Source: Lineus longissimus (Eukaryota > Nemertea > Pilidiophora > Heteronemertea > Lineidae). Taken from it: a stretch of DNA of 64,000 nucleotides. Below are positions 13,101 through 23,433 of the stretch, piece after piece. The DNA is taken from positions 9,240,001-9,304,000 of the forward strand of contig NC_088319.1 of NCBI RefSeq assembly GCF_910592395.1, read 5' to 3'. Each line of letters begins with the position of its first letter. The stretch's first letter is position 1. The notes below the pieces were generated by a model. The model worked only from the letters and a program-made list of their open reading frames with translations. It was not told the DNA's origin and made no database searches. Made by a program: the position numbers and the translations under genes.

Positions 13101-16100
13101 CACAGTATTTTGTTTGGCCAATGCCAAGCAATGTGTGCACTCATCCATTTTCGATTAATCGATTTTCAGACTAAAATTGATCAGAATTGTATTGTTGTTG
13201 CAAAATATTGCGCCCGGTGGTAATGTGGTATAAGTTTCATCGAAATTCGACATATAGATTTGGGTGAATTTAACTGAAAAGGTAATGGAAAACCATTGCA
13301 TAATCATTTGAAAACTTGTCAGATTCCACCAGTGATTGTTGCTGATTTGACCAATCTGTCAAAGTCATACATTGGTTATACATACTTTTTAAATATATTC
13401 TAACACATCTCTTATCCAAAGTTCTACTGGTCGGCATGATTGCCCCTGGCCGTTTCATCTTCATAAAAATGTGCCTACTTTTGACAGAGCAGGTCACATA
13501 TTTTGAAATGTGACGACATAGATTGAGGGGCAGCGGTAGCGCAGTGGAAGAGAGTCGGCCTCATGATCAGGAGGTCGTGGGTTCGACTCCCGGCCGAGTC
13601 ACTGCTTAGTTCCCTACTGGTCGAGTTCAAGTGAGCGCCTTGTGGTTGCTCCTTGAAACCCCTGATTGATTTCTGTGGAGACCGGGGTAATAATATGATA
13701 TCCCAAAGCGCTTTGAGCGAGAACTATAGTGTCACGGAATTGCGCTATATAAAAGAATCATTATTATATATATTATTATTATATAGATAACAGGGGTCGA
13801 ATAATCGGCTAGTCCGACGCCCGGGACTAGCCACTTTTTGACTCGGGCTAGCAGGAAGTGCGTAAAGACTTTGAGCAACAAGCCCGAGGGACTACTGCCT
13901 TACCTTGGCAGCCTGACCACCTCTAGATGTAGGTTATAATCCACAATACACCATTCCATTCACCCCAGGATAATCGTTCAAATCCTGGCAAAGATTGTTG
14001 CGGCCAAAGTTGCCTTTTATTGTAACTAGGCTCTCAGTAACCAATTTAGTAACTTGTTGTTGCCGACGCAGCTGGCCCAGCAACTGCGTTGGAATGTTGA
14101 TTGACGTCATAAGCACGTTGGAATGCACTTGGAATGTACTAATTGGTTGGGTGGCAACTTGTTTGTCCCGTTGGAATGTATAAATGGGGGTACCTGGCTG
14201 ATGATAGTCAGTCGCTCACAGGAGCTTGAGGGTTACGCTCGGTAATACCCCAGGAGTTCAGCTCGTTGAAATTCTGCTGTATGTAGCCTACGCAGTTGTA
14301 ACAGGGACTTAGAGTACATAGTCACAGGAGCTATGCCCGAAATGCCAGTGTATAAGATAACGGTGTATTAAACTTCCGAAGTTTGTTGCAATTCCTAAGC
14401 ATCTCAATATTCAACCCTGAATCAAGTAAATCCAAGCACGAGTATCCCTCACAAAGATCCCCGCTAACTCTCACCACTCGGGCAACCCAACCATGCATTC
14501 TGTCTAGAGTAATACATTGTATATACGATCGACTCTTATTGAATGTGTGGGTGGCGCTTATTCCTGATGCTAGCACTCCTACCGAATGCACATGGGGGAT
14601 GTTTCACTTCTGGAATAACGCCAGATTGATTCCGATTTAAAAATAAGTGGTCTTCGGGAATCTCCGTTGAATCACGTGGAATTGTCATCTGCTGGCTTGT
14701 CTCGGGCTAGTAGCTTTTGCTTATGGGCTAGTGCAGTCTGCTTTTAAGCTATACCTGGGCTAGTATTTTAGTAAGTAGTAGGGCAAATTTGGATTTTTCG
14801 ACCCCTGAGATATTCACTATTCAGGCCTTCCAATTTGTATGGTTCTGACGCTGTTAAAAAGGTGTAAGAGGGTGCTGTTTAAAAAAAATTCCTGACCCCT
14901 GAAGCATTTTTTGCGCCTTAAAATGCTCAATTCTGCTCCTAAACCCCATGAAGTAATGTCTGAAAGCCCCAAAGATATCATTTCCTGGTGGACATAGCAA
15001 TATCAGAGATGTAGTTCACATTTTGACCACCGAAATTTCAACAGTTTGCTGTGATAATATGTCCCCAAATTAGGCTGAAAAGAATAAGCGAAAAAAAACA
15101 TGCCCCCAAACTAGGCTAATAGATTACAATGTGTAATGGTGTACATGTAATTGAAAGGCCTCGTATTTTTGACTTCAGTCATAAAAGTAGTAAATAATTT
15201 CAATATTTTTAGATTCAGCTGCACGAAGAGGCAATACAAATACATTTTTCCCAGGGGGGATATGAATATTGAAGCAATGCATATTGCTGCACAAAAACTT
15301 GTTGGAGAACATGATTTCCGCAACTTCTGCAAAATGGACATCAGTAATGGCGTGGTGATGTATACACGGCGGATACTAGCAGTGTCGATTGACTATATAA
15401 CGGACGGGCACGATGGATATCAGTTATGTGAACTAACAATAGAAGGAAATGCTTTCCTGTGGCACCAAATACGTTGTATTGTGACCATTCTGTTCCTCGT
15501 TGGACAAGGAAAGGAAATGCCACAAATTATTGATGAGTTATTTGATATCACTGTTCATCCAAGAAAACCCCAGTATACCATGGCTTCAGGTAAGAGTTTT
15601 ACTATGCCCTTTGCAGTCCGCTCCATTTTTAGCTCACATTTTGTAACTACTGCAGCTATCAACTTGAAATTGAAACTTGGCACATATGTTCCCCTTTGAA
15701 ATGACACTTGGTAGACCAAATTTTGGTCTGGTTGGATTCCTTATTTTGCCACTAGGTGGCTAAAACCGAAAACACAAGAAGTGCTATATGTGACCCGTCA
15801 CAGCAAAACCAGGCGCATGTCGCACAGAAGATGAGCCAAAGTGACACCAGGAGATAATGGAAGAAATGGATGTGCTCATATTTCACAAAAGGCAGACAAT
15901 AGAGAATTGATCAAACAGTCCGTCTCAAGCTGCCAAGCTCAGAGCGACATGCGCCTGGTTTTGCTGTGACGGGTCACATATCTCCCTCAATAAGGGCTCG
16001 ATCATGACAAAAGTTTTTATTATATGACATGTAATGGTGATGCATGACATATCACCCAGGATTTTGATTTGATATACTTTTCAAGGTCACAGGGGTCAAA

Positions 16101-19100
16101 TAGCGTGAATTGGCCAATGGTGGCATATGTATGAACCCTATGTTATGAAACCTTGCAGACTAAATTTGGGTCCGGTTCGATTCCTGGTATGGCCACCAGG
16201 TGGCTAAAATCAAAAACAAGGAAAGTGCTTGATCATTGGTAAATTTTTATCATTTCACTTGAAACTTGGTATGTTGCTCTACACCTGGGAGACCAAATTT
16301 GGTCCAGTACGATTCGTGATTTTGCCACTGGTCAGTTGGCTGAAACTGAAAAACATAAAAAGGGCTATATCTCCCTAACTAAGGGCTCAATCATCACCAA
16401 ATATCACAGGTACATGTAAAATGACGATACATGACATATCACATGTTTTGGGTTGACCTTCTTTTCAGATCATAGGAGTCAAATAGTGTAAATTGGCATG
16501 TTTGGCAACTCCAGGGCTTGATCATTGATAATTTTTTTTATCATATGTAATAAACTGTCTGTGAGGGAGGTGAGCACAATAGCCCTGACCATTTCATTTG
16601 ATAGAATCAAAAGCTTCCGCTATAAAGACACCAGTAGAGTTAACCCCGTCTTGAGTCGGGGGGGGGGGGAGAAACTACACAAGCTTCCCATGTTTCTTAC
16701 TTTCAACGGGTCATGGTCACTTTTACATAAGGTGGAGGAAGTCACTGCTAGACCAAACAAACCTAAATGGAGGCACAACGAACAAAAGAACATGTTGTGT
16801 GTGACCATGCAGTCTTTTGTTTGCTGCTTGGTTGTTGTGGCCAGCAGTGGCTTCTTCCGCCTGGTATAAGGGTATCTATCGCCTGGCCCTCGCACTTGGC
16901 ATCAGAACACTATTTTTCTGTTGAACTGTCAAGTTATTCACATTCATAAGTTGTCTGTAACTATCATAAATTACACAATTTGATCGTTATTGTGCACTTG
17001 TAGATTCATTTTCCAAATAATTTTGTGTTTAAAAGTTGATGCCGAACTTTGGTGTATAAGTTGTGTATTTTGGTTCTGAAAGTCCCGATAGGTGACCAGT
17101 GTAGAACCAATACTTCCCAATAACTGGCCCAACTCAGTAATGTAATGCATGAGTTGGCACGTGGAGGGCTATTCGATGTTAAGAGTGTACTATTCATTGT
17201 CATTGTAAATATGTTGCATTTTATCAAAAAGCCGGGTGTTTGCCAAATTTGTGACCCGTTCCAGCAAAACCAGTCGCTCTGAGCTTGGCAGGTTGATCAT
17301 TTCACTATTGTCTGCCTTTTGTGAAATCTGATGGCATCAATTTCTTCTACTCCTGGTGTCATCTAGGCTCATCTTATGTGCGACATGCGACTGGTTTTGC
17401 CTGAACTGGTCACATTTAGGTGATGACCGAAGAGCTTTAACACTGCAAGGCTACCACGCAATAGGGCCCGGGTTCGATCCCGGGGAGAACCCAGGATTGT
17501 ATGAACCGGTGTGGCTTTTCCAGAAACTAAAATTCCTGGCTCTTTACAGTCGTTCGAATGAGACTTGCAACCATGGATCCTTGTATCTTATGTCTATGGC
17601 AGGGCAGGTTAAAGACTCCACCAAGTGAGGACCATGAGTAGCTTGCGTGGACTCAACCTGTCACCGAAGTCAGATTCATTAGGCCAATAAACCCAATTGG
17701 TGCATGATCGTAGTGTCACGCATAAATGCTCATCCCACCTTGGAGGAGGAATACTCCCCGGAGAAAATCACCTTCAAGTGCAGAGCGAACATCGAAGAAG
17801 AAAGTGATGACCACTTTTGAAAAAGCCCACCTATAAAAACAGTACATCTTGTTTAATATAACTTGTTGAATCTTGCTTATCTACAAATTTTAGAGCTGCC
17901 ATTGATTCTCTTTGACTGTGAGTATGAAGATATCAAGTGGATATATGATCAAGGTGAGTGATCATATGTAGCTCATTTTCTTGTCATCCACAACATTCAA
18001 TCTGCCAAAAATGTTTGACTAAGTAGCCTCCACATGTGATATGTCAAAGCAAGATTCCATGCACCAGGCATAAATATTTCATTATTAATAGTTTTATGGT
18101 ATACAGGCCTACTAGATGTTACCATATAAGCAGAGCTGTGTCCGTCCCAGTATCACAAAACCAGAGAACCCGTATCAGCCAGAGACCAGAGTCAGAGGAC
18201 TTATACTGGCTCAATGCCATGATACAAGGGACTGATACACCTCTGCTGATATTGTTCACAATGTGTCCCTTACTTTTGATCCTGAATTTGTGTTTTCCGT
18301 AGATTTTTCTCCTTGAAATCTATCACTATAGGTCTTGTTATTGTTCATAGCATAGCCATTCATGTACGCAATTTTGTCTCTCTTGAGATTTATTGCGTGT
18401 GAATTTCTTGGTTTTTGAGCATGGGTGTTGTTGTGGTCATAACTCTGTTTATTTCATGGATCCAATCCAATCCAATATCCAATATGGTGGCCTCTGGCCA
18501 TCTTAGATTTTTCATTCCAGTTTGTAACTGGTCATTCATTCGCAAAATGAAAATGGCCTTCAGTATCCTGTTTCATGATGATAGGGAGGGAGGTTTGGAA
18601 GTGATGCTCGAGCTAGTTTGGGCCCTATCCTATATCCAATATGGCTGCAAGGTGGCTATCTTGATTTTCCTATTACGAAAAAAAGTGCAGTGCAGTCTGT
18701 AACTTTAGTGTGACTTACTCGATGTGGGTAAATGTTTTTGTGGCATTACAGGGTAGGGAGAGAAAGGTGCTCTATTGAATTTGGGCCCAAACTGAAAACC
18801 AATATGGCTACCAGGCGGTCATCTTGCATTTTGCATTGAGGACTGCAACTGCTGAACTAATCAATCGATGGGCTTCAATTTTCTGTGGCATGATGGGGGT
18901 TGGGTAGGATAGGAACTGTGCTGCTCCGTATTATTTCCCCTGTGATACCATAACTAAAGAACTTCAAAATCACACCATCTTAAAATAGATTCTGTCTTTT
19001 TTTGATTGGTGGAATTAGCCACTATTCATGTTGCCTTGTTTTGTTTAGAAGCATTGAGGCTTTGGGGTTTTCCAGTGTGACGAAAAATTGCCAAGAATAT

Positions 19101-20004
19101 TTGAGTTAATCAAGAAATGTGATGTTTTTGTTTTCAGAGAATATGAAGTCAACTCTTGTCAACATGCAGAGATTATGGACTGCAGAAACAACCAAGTGAG
19201 TTAAATCAGATCTTTTGCATCTGATGGGTTTTTTTATACGTAAATATTCAGTGTTGGCTCTTTGTTGAAATGCTCTGGTATTGCCATCATAAGGCACAAG
19301 GGAAGCTGTCTTTAATGATTGCATCACTGCTGGGTTGATCTGCACTGTCCTTTGTTCGTCAAAATCTGTGTTGTGGTGATCAAAAATGTAGATGTGTTTG
19401 ATGTAGGTATTCCAAGAGTTCCTGTTGAAGCTCATAAAGCAGAATTTTATGACAGCATTACTTAGCAACAAATTCTTAGGGAAAGTGAAGCCACCATGGC
19501 TAAGTTTTCAGTAATAACAAATGATTTATATTACCCAGCTGTTGGTGGCTGCCCAGTCACCTCCTATTCAACATAGTAGTTTCCATCAACAAATTGCACA
19601 GAAAAAGGAAAAATTCAAAATCTGACTGAATTATCGCGCTATTCCGACCTTGACTCTGATTTGACCCGAGTAAGCTCTCCACGCATCGACTCTTTCCACG
19701 TGGAACGATGCCCTAGTAAGGCGTTTCCTGGAGCTAGGATCTACCCCTTGACGTCATGGCGCTGATATCGATTTTTTCCGACGTCACGGTGATGGCGCTT
19801 GATAATCCCGCAACTGCAAGATAAATGGAAATGAAGTTGCGTCTTGATTGTGGGCTGACGTGAACTCAGATCTCGGCGTCATGGTAGGAAAGGTCTTTCG
19901 CACCAGGACTTGCACGATTGAAAATAAGGAATAATGCGTTTTTTTTACTTTTTAGCTCACCTCTTAGCAGAGGTGAGCTTATCCCATACCGTGGCGTCCG
20001 TCGT

Positions 20005-20045
<41 letters not shown>

Positions 20046-22854
20046 CGTCGTCGTCCGTCGTCTGTTAGCAGGGCACGTTTCGTAACTGTTAGAGCTATTG
20101 AGTTGAAACTTGGTACACATGTACCCTTATGTAATGACACCTTGGAGACCAAGTTTCGGTCCGATTCGTTTCATGGTTTGGCCACCAGGGGGCCAAACGT
20201 TAAAAGTGAAAATATGCAATATCTCCCTTAATAGTAGTCGGGAAATTTTGAAAAAAATATGGTAGGTACTTCTAGCAAAGGTGCATCATATATCCTCCGG
20301 GTTTTTGATTTGACCTCCTTTTCAAGGTCACAGAGGTCAAATGGTGTGAATTGGCCGTTAGGATGTAACGATGGCACGTTTCTAAACTGCAAGGGCTATT
20401 GATACCAAATTTGGTACACATTTACCCCTTAGTCAGGTGATCTCAGGGACTGAAGTTTGGTCCAATATGATTAACCACTTGACCACCAGGGGGCAAAATC
20501 CAAAAACCTTAAAAATGTGTTTATTCCTTAACTTCTTGCCCGATTGCCACCAATTTGATATCATGGGTACATCTAACCACCATACAGTATATGTCACACA
20601 GGTTTTTAATTTGACCTTCGTGTCAAGGTCACAGAGGTCAAATGGCGTAAATTCGCCGTCAGGCCGTGACTATGGCACGTTTCTTAACTGCAATGACTAT
20701 TGATCACAAATTAAGTACACATGTACCCCTTGGTCAGGTGATCTCAGGTACCGAAGTTTGGTGCGATCTGATTTGCCGTTTGGCCTCCAGGGAGGGGGCC
20801 AAATCCTAAATTCTTCAAAATGCCATTATTCCTAGTAATGACTTGCCCGATTGGCACCAATTTTATATCATAGGTACATCTAATTCTAACAACCATTCAA
20901 TGTGTCACCCGGGTCTTCTTTGATTTGACCTACTTTTCAAGGTCACAGAGGTCGAATGTATTGTAAATTGGCCATTTTGGGGAAATTGTAATTGCTTGGA
21001 CCTACATCAAACCTAACACTACATGACACAATACCATGGTCTTTATCCATCTTTCCTCCACATGAGGTGAGCACAATGGCCCTGGCCATTTCATTAAGAG
21101 ATGAAACAAAATTGGAAAAGCATCAAACACATTCAGAAAAATAGTCGACTGAAGAACCAACAGAAGAACAAACATACTGCAATCATAATCCTAATGGTCC
21201 TTTAACTTGCCATTGATTTTTCAGGGCTACTATCACCAAGAGAATGTTGGACAAATTGGAGTCTACTCAAGTAGCAACCGCAGATGATGGCACATCTTGT
21301 GTAGCCGTACAGAGCCAGGCTGAATGTATTATTCCTGGAAACAAAACTCGCATTTATAAGCCGTTACTTGAAAGACAAACTTGTGGTGAGTTCTTGACAC
21401 CAAATTGTAATAAAGCTCAAGGTTTTGCCATAGCTGAATTATGCTTGTTACATATTCTGCCAACCTGTGATGCTGTGTTGATTTGTGCAGTTAGCTGTGA
21501 CTGCCACCACTTTCTGTTCAATGATTAAAACCATCCTGATATAATCATTGATCTTTGACTGAGCAAGTCATGAGGAACACATGCTTAGTTTGTTGTGCTA
21601 TCAGCATTGGTATTATCAGGTCGAGGACAGACATTAACTTTAAAGATGATTTTAAATTCAAAGACTGTGCTTGAAGTCGGAGACAAAATGCAACCGTCCC
21701 CACCACTCACAATCTTGACGCTAGAGGTGCTGATTTCGTTCCTTACAAGGCCTCTAGTACTAGTAAGTTGCCACCATCTTGAAAAGCAGTACCACGGATG
21801 TAGAAAAGAAAGAATTTGTCGATTTGCAAAGAGGCTATCACATCACTACTAAGCCCGCGAAAATGATTGCTGCCCTACGCTGCATTTAGAGTTCTCCATA
21901 AATTCACCTTAAAGGCCACCAGAATGTGTCGGGTTTATTATAAAATAAAACGTTGTATGAGAGAAAGTGGCACTAATTCAGCCTGAATAAGACTTAAGCC
22001 TGAACTGGTGACGCAGTATATGACTTAGGATTATTAAACACCACAATCGCAGGATGTCGATATCAAAGATGGTGGCAATTGATCAATTCCAGTGTCTGAA
22101 ATTTTAAATTTCGGCACTGTGCGAGTTTGCGCCACTCTAAGGAATTGTTAACAAATAACAATCAACTAGGGATGGTGAGTTTGAAGACCATCCAGGCAAA
22201 AAACAACATTTCTCCGAATCCCAATTTTGCCTAGTGTTGAAACAAAAGATCAATACCAACAAACAAAGTGAGCAGAACGTCTGCTATTTCGTTATTTTTT
22301 CACCCACCAAAAAAGTAGTTGTTGAGAACACTGGCAGGGTGTAGAACCTATTTATCCATTGCAACTTATTTAAGAACAGTCTTTAACAGGGCTGGGTGCT
22401 TAAGGAGGGCAACCTGATCATAAAGCGAGTTTGGCAATATCACTTCAGGCCTTCATTAAATTACCCTGTGTTGAGCAATTTGATTGGCCATCCGTCTGAT
22501 GGACTTCCTGGCAATTTTTGGGTCGGCGGGGAAAGGAACTGGTAACTCGGCATGCGTCCTTAACAAACCTGATTGTACGTTTGTTTATAAACAAATCTTA
22601 GGACAAATTATTTTTATTCCGTACTAATTGTATTGTTACAATTTACAGATAGTCTTGAGGAGCGGCTAGATGCCTTAGCAAAGAGGAGGAAAATCCAATC
22701 GTCATTTCCAATTGAGGAGAAGGAGGAGAAAGTTGAATCCCCTAAAACTGCTGGTAATGTGACATTACTCAAAAAGGATGATGATGCATTCATGTTGACT
22801 GCTCCGGGGAACAGTTTGATATCAGTTTCTGTTGATTCTTTGGAGGATTCATAG
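7116..22854 (+). CDS. PUS3: PUS3, tRNA pseudouridine(38/39) synthase, nine exons
   Basis: Isomerises uridine 38 or 39 in the tRNA anticodon stem-loop (TruA/Deg1 family). Exons: 7116-7157, 10501-10625, 11641-11842, 12200-12390, 15213-15589, 17894-17953, 19138-19195, 21225-21385, 22649-22854. The total is 1422 nt, a continuous 473-codon frame plus stop with matching phases throughout (human about 481 residues). Order: N-terminal coiled-coil-like segment (about residues 15-40), basic linker ending RPFDF, then the catalytic domain. The catalytic aspartate is in YHRCGRTDKGVSAFSQ, about residue 115. Further conserved blocks are YIHILNKVLP, FSCTKRQYKYIFPR, GEHDFRNFCKMD, FLWHQIRCIV, FDCEYEDIKWIYDQ and RIYKPLLERQTC. 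The short C-terminal tail has a basic KRRKI patch that could act in nuclear import. Exon 1 (14 codons) is the least certain part: it starts with ATG, joins in phase, and sits just after the EXOSC10 promoter. The last exon is inside a tandem triplication. Confidence 0.93.
8530..9785 (+). repeat. AGCTCACC/AGGTCA-type dispersed repeat, copy 1
   Basis: Begins near GGCTCACCGTAGGGGAG with a GTCCGTCGTC-rich stretch. It then has roughly 300-bp units containing 'ttggccaccagggggcc', 'aaaagtgcaatat' and 'tttgacctacttttcaaggt', and ends near GGTGAGCACTATAGCC. Same layout as copies at 15628-16600 and 19957-21100. Lies in PUS3 intron 1. No coding capacity seen. Confidence 0.7.
9862..9998. repeat. Short inverted-repeat element (possible MITE)
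   Basis: GGAAGGAAGAGTCCAT at the left is matched, in reverse complement and with a one-base gap, by ATGGACTCTCCTTCC near 9981-9995. The enclosed sequence is about 100 bp. No clear target-site duplication. Confidence 0.4.
10330..10450 (+). repeat. Truncated start of the AGCTCACC repeat
   Basis: TTTTTAGCTCACCTGGGGGAGCTTATG followed by GTCCG-rich sequence matches the opening of the copy at 19957 and then stops just before PUS3 exon 2. Confidence 0.55.
11322..11360. repeat. (TTA)n microsatellite
   Basis: Run of ATT/TTA triplets in PUS3 intron 2. Confidence 0.8.
13525..13790 (+). repeat. tRNA-derived SINE
   Basis: The head has a pol III A box (TAGCGCAGTGG) and B box (GGTTCGACTCC) at tRNA-like spacing, with a CAT where the anticodon would be. 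The body ends CCAAAGCGCTTTGAGCGAGA...GCGCTATATAAAA and then an ATT-rich run, a 3' tail common in SINEs mobilised by LINEs. The acceptor-stem ends do not pair well, so it is not a functional tRNA. Lies in PUS3 intron 4. Confidence 0.8.
13791..14807. mobile_element. hAT-like non-autonomous element (1 kb)
   Basis: Ends are CAGGGGTCGAATAATC and the inverse of TTCGACCCCTG, the CAGGG start typical of hAT. Near both ends the motif GGCTAG(T) recurs (about three times on each side, once inverted), like hAT subterminal transposase-binding sites. I could not see a clean 8-bp duplication. No transposase frame inside. It abuts the SINE at 13525-13790. Confidence 0.55.
15628..16600 (+). repeat. AGCTCACC/AGGTCA-type repeat, copy 2, carrying a MITE
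   Basis: Starts TTTTTAGCTCACATTTTG just after PUS3 exon 5. It contains 'gccaccaggtggctaaaa' and 'tttcaaggtcacaggggtcaa' units and ends GGTGAGCACAATAGCCCTGACC. A separate MITE (15789-15978) is inserted in it. Confidence 0.65.
15789..15978. mobile_element. 190-bp MITE with long TIRs
   Basis: TGTGACCCGTCACAGCAAAA at the left is mirrored by its reverse complement at the right; the inverted repeat extends about 35 bp to GCATGTCGC. Flanks allow a TA duplication (Tc1/mariner-like) but this is not decisive. Related, inverted-ended copy at 17250-17414. Confidence 0.7.
17250..17414. mobile_element. 165-bp MITE, same family as 15789-15978
   Basis: Ends TGTGACCCGTTCCAGCAAAA and the inverse of TTTTGCCTGAACTGGTCACA; the interior matches the other copy in reverse orientation (GTCTGCCTTTTGTGAAAT). 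More diverged ends, so older. Confidence 0.65.
17415..17760 (+). repeat. tRNA-like SINE fragment
   Basis: Contains a good pol III B box, GGTTCGATCCC, at 17471, after 'aaggctaccacgcaatagggcccg'. The following ~250 bp has no coding features. A matching A box is not clear. Confidence 0.4.
17954..19137. other. PUS3 intron between exons 6 and 7
   Basis: No gene or clear transposon seen. Contains repeated 'ccaatatggctgccaggtggccatcttg'-like phrases near 18470-18500, 18640-18660 and 18800-18825, a degenerate local repeat. Confidence 0.35.
19957..21100 (+). repeat. AGCTCACC/AGGTCA-type repeat, copy 3 (most complete)
   Basis: Opens with a hairpin AGCTCACCTCTTAGCAGAGGTGAGCT, then a (GTC)n run, then three units of about 300 bp. 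Each unit has 'gtacacatgtacccctt', 'ggccaccagggggcc' and 'tttgacct..tttcaaggtcacagaggtcaaatgg'. Closes with GAGGTGAGCACAATGGCCCTGG. Tandem AGGTCA-CAG-AGGTCA motifs start at 20325, 20626 and 20940. Lies in PUS3 intron 7. Confidence 0.75.
20000..20060. repeat. (GTC)n microsatellite
   Basis: About a dozen GTC repeats plus GTCC variants, inside the repeat at 19957. Read on the minus strand it gives a spurious poly-aspartate frame. Confidence 0.9.
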
Positions 22855-23000
22855 CTTTCAGTCTAGGGACGGCAAAAGTCATTTTCTTTGATAACAATCT
22901 AATCTGTTCAAAATTTGAAGTATTAAGTGTGCTTGACTCCATAAACTTTGAATAATGACTATTATCACAAAATTTTGAAGAAAAATCTCTCGAGACTAAC

Positions 23001-23205
23001 TGTATGTATAGGTATGTGATTAGAGTGGGACAAAGCAGAAAAACTGATCACAAACCTAGACTACAACAAAACGAAAATACAAAGAGGCCATTCAGATCAG
23101 AAGATTAAATCCAACAATTAATAGAGATGAAGAATTTGACATTTCCAGGGCACACCAAACCTTAATCCACCAAATAAAACTCTAATCACATACTTGTACA
23201 TATAG
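23001..23205. mobile_element. ~205-bp inverted-repeat element inside the triplicated unit
   Basis: TATGTATAGGTATGTGATTAG at the left is mirrored by CTAATCACATACTTGTACATA near 23182-23202. Likely MITE. Also present in copy 2 (26967-27171). In copy 3 the deletion removed its right part. Confidence 0.5.
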
Positions 23206-23380
23206 AATCATTAGAACTGTTTCCAATTCACATACGACGTTGAAAAGACAGTAGGCCCACAAGGCCTATTGTTAAAAAATTAGAATATACATTATACTGT
23301 CATGGGTAACTGGTCTAAAATGTAATTACGTCGCTGGCCTACTGTTATAAACTAGCCCAGAAAGTTTGCCTCTGATCAAT

Positions 23381-23433
23381 GCCTACTAACATGTCACGTT
23401 GAAAACACCGGTTCTCGTCCGATCACCAAAGTC
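23381..23433 (+). pseudogene. 5S rRNA relic (5' ~50 nt)
   Basis: GCCTACTAACATGTCACGTTG then AAAACACCGGTTCTCGTCCGATCACCAAAGTC corresponds closely to the first ~50 nt of metazoan 5S rRNA (GCCTACGGCCATACCACGTTGAA-type start, CCGGTTCTCGTCCGATCACCGAAGT). Downstream similarity fades and the internal promoter C box is missing, so it is a fragment or the head of a 5S-derived SINE. Repeated at 27347-27399; absent from copy 3. Confidence 0.65.

Noticed and set aside
13532-13605. Possible functional tRNA with CAT anticodon
   Set aside because: A and B boxes are good but the acceptor stem does not pair and a SINE body follows.
19866-20120. Minus-strand open frame with a long Asp run
   Set aside because: It is the reverse reading of a (GTC)n microsatellite inside a dispersed repeat.
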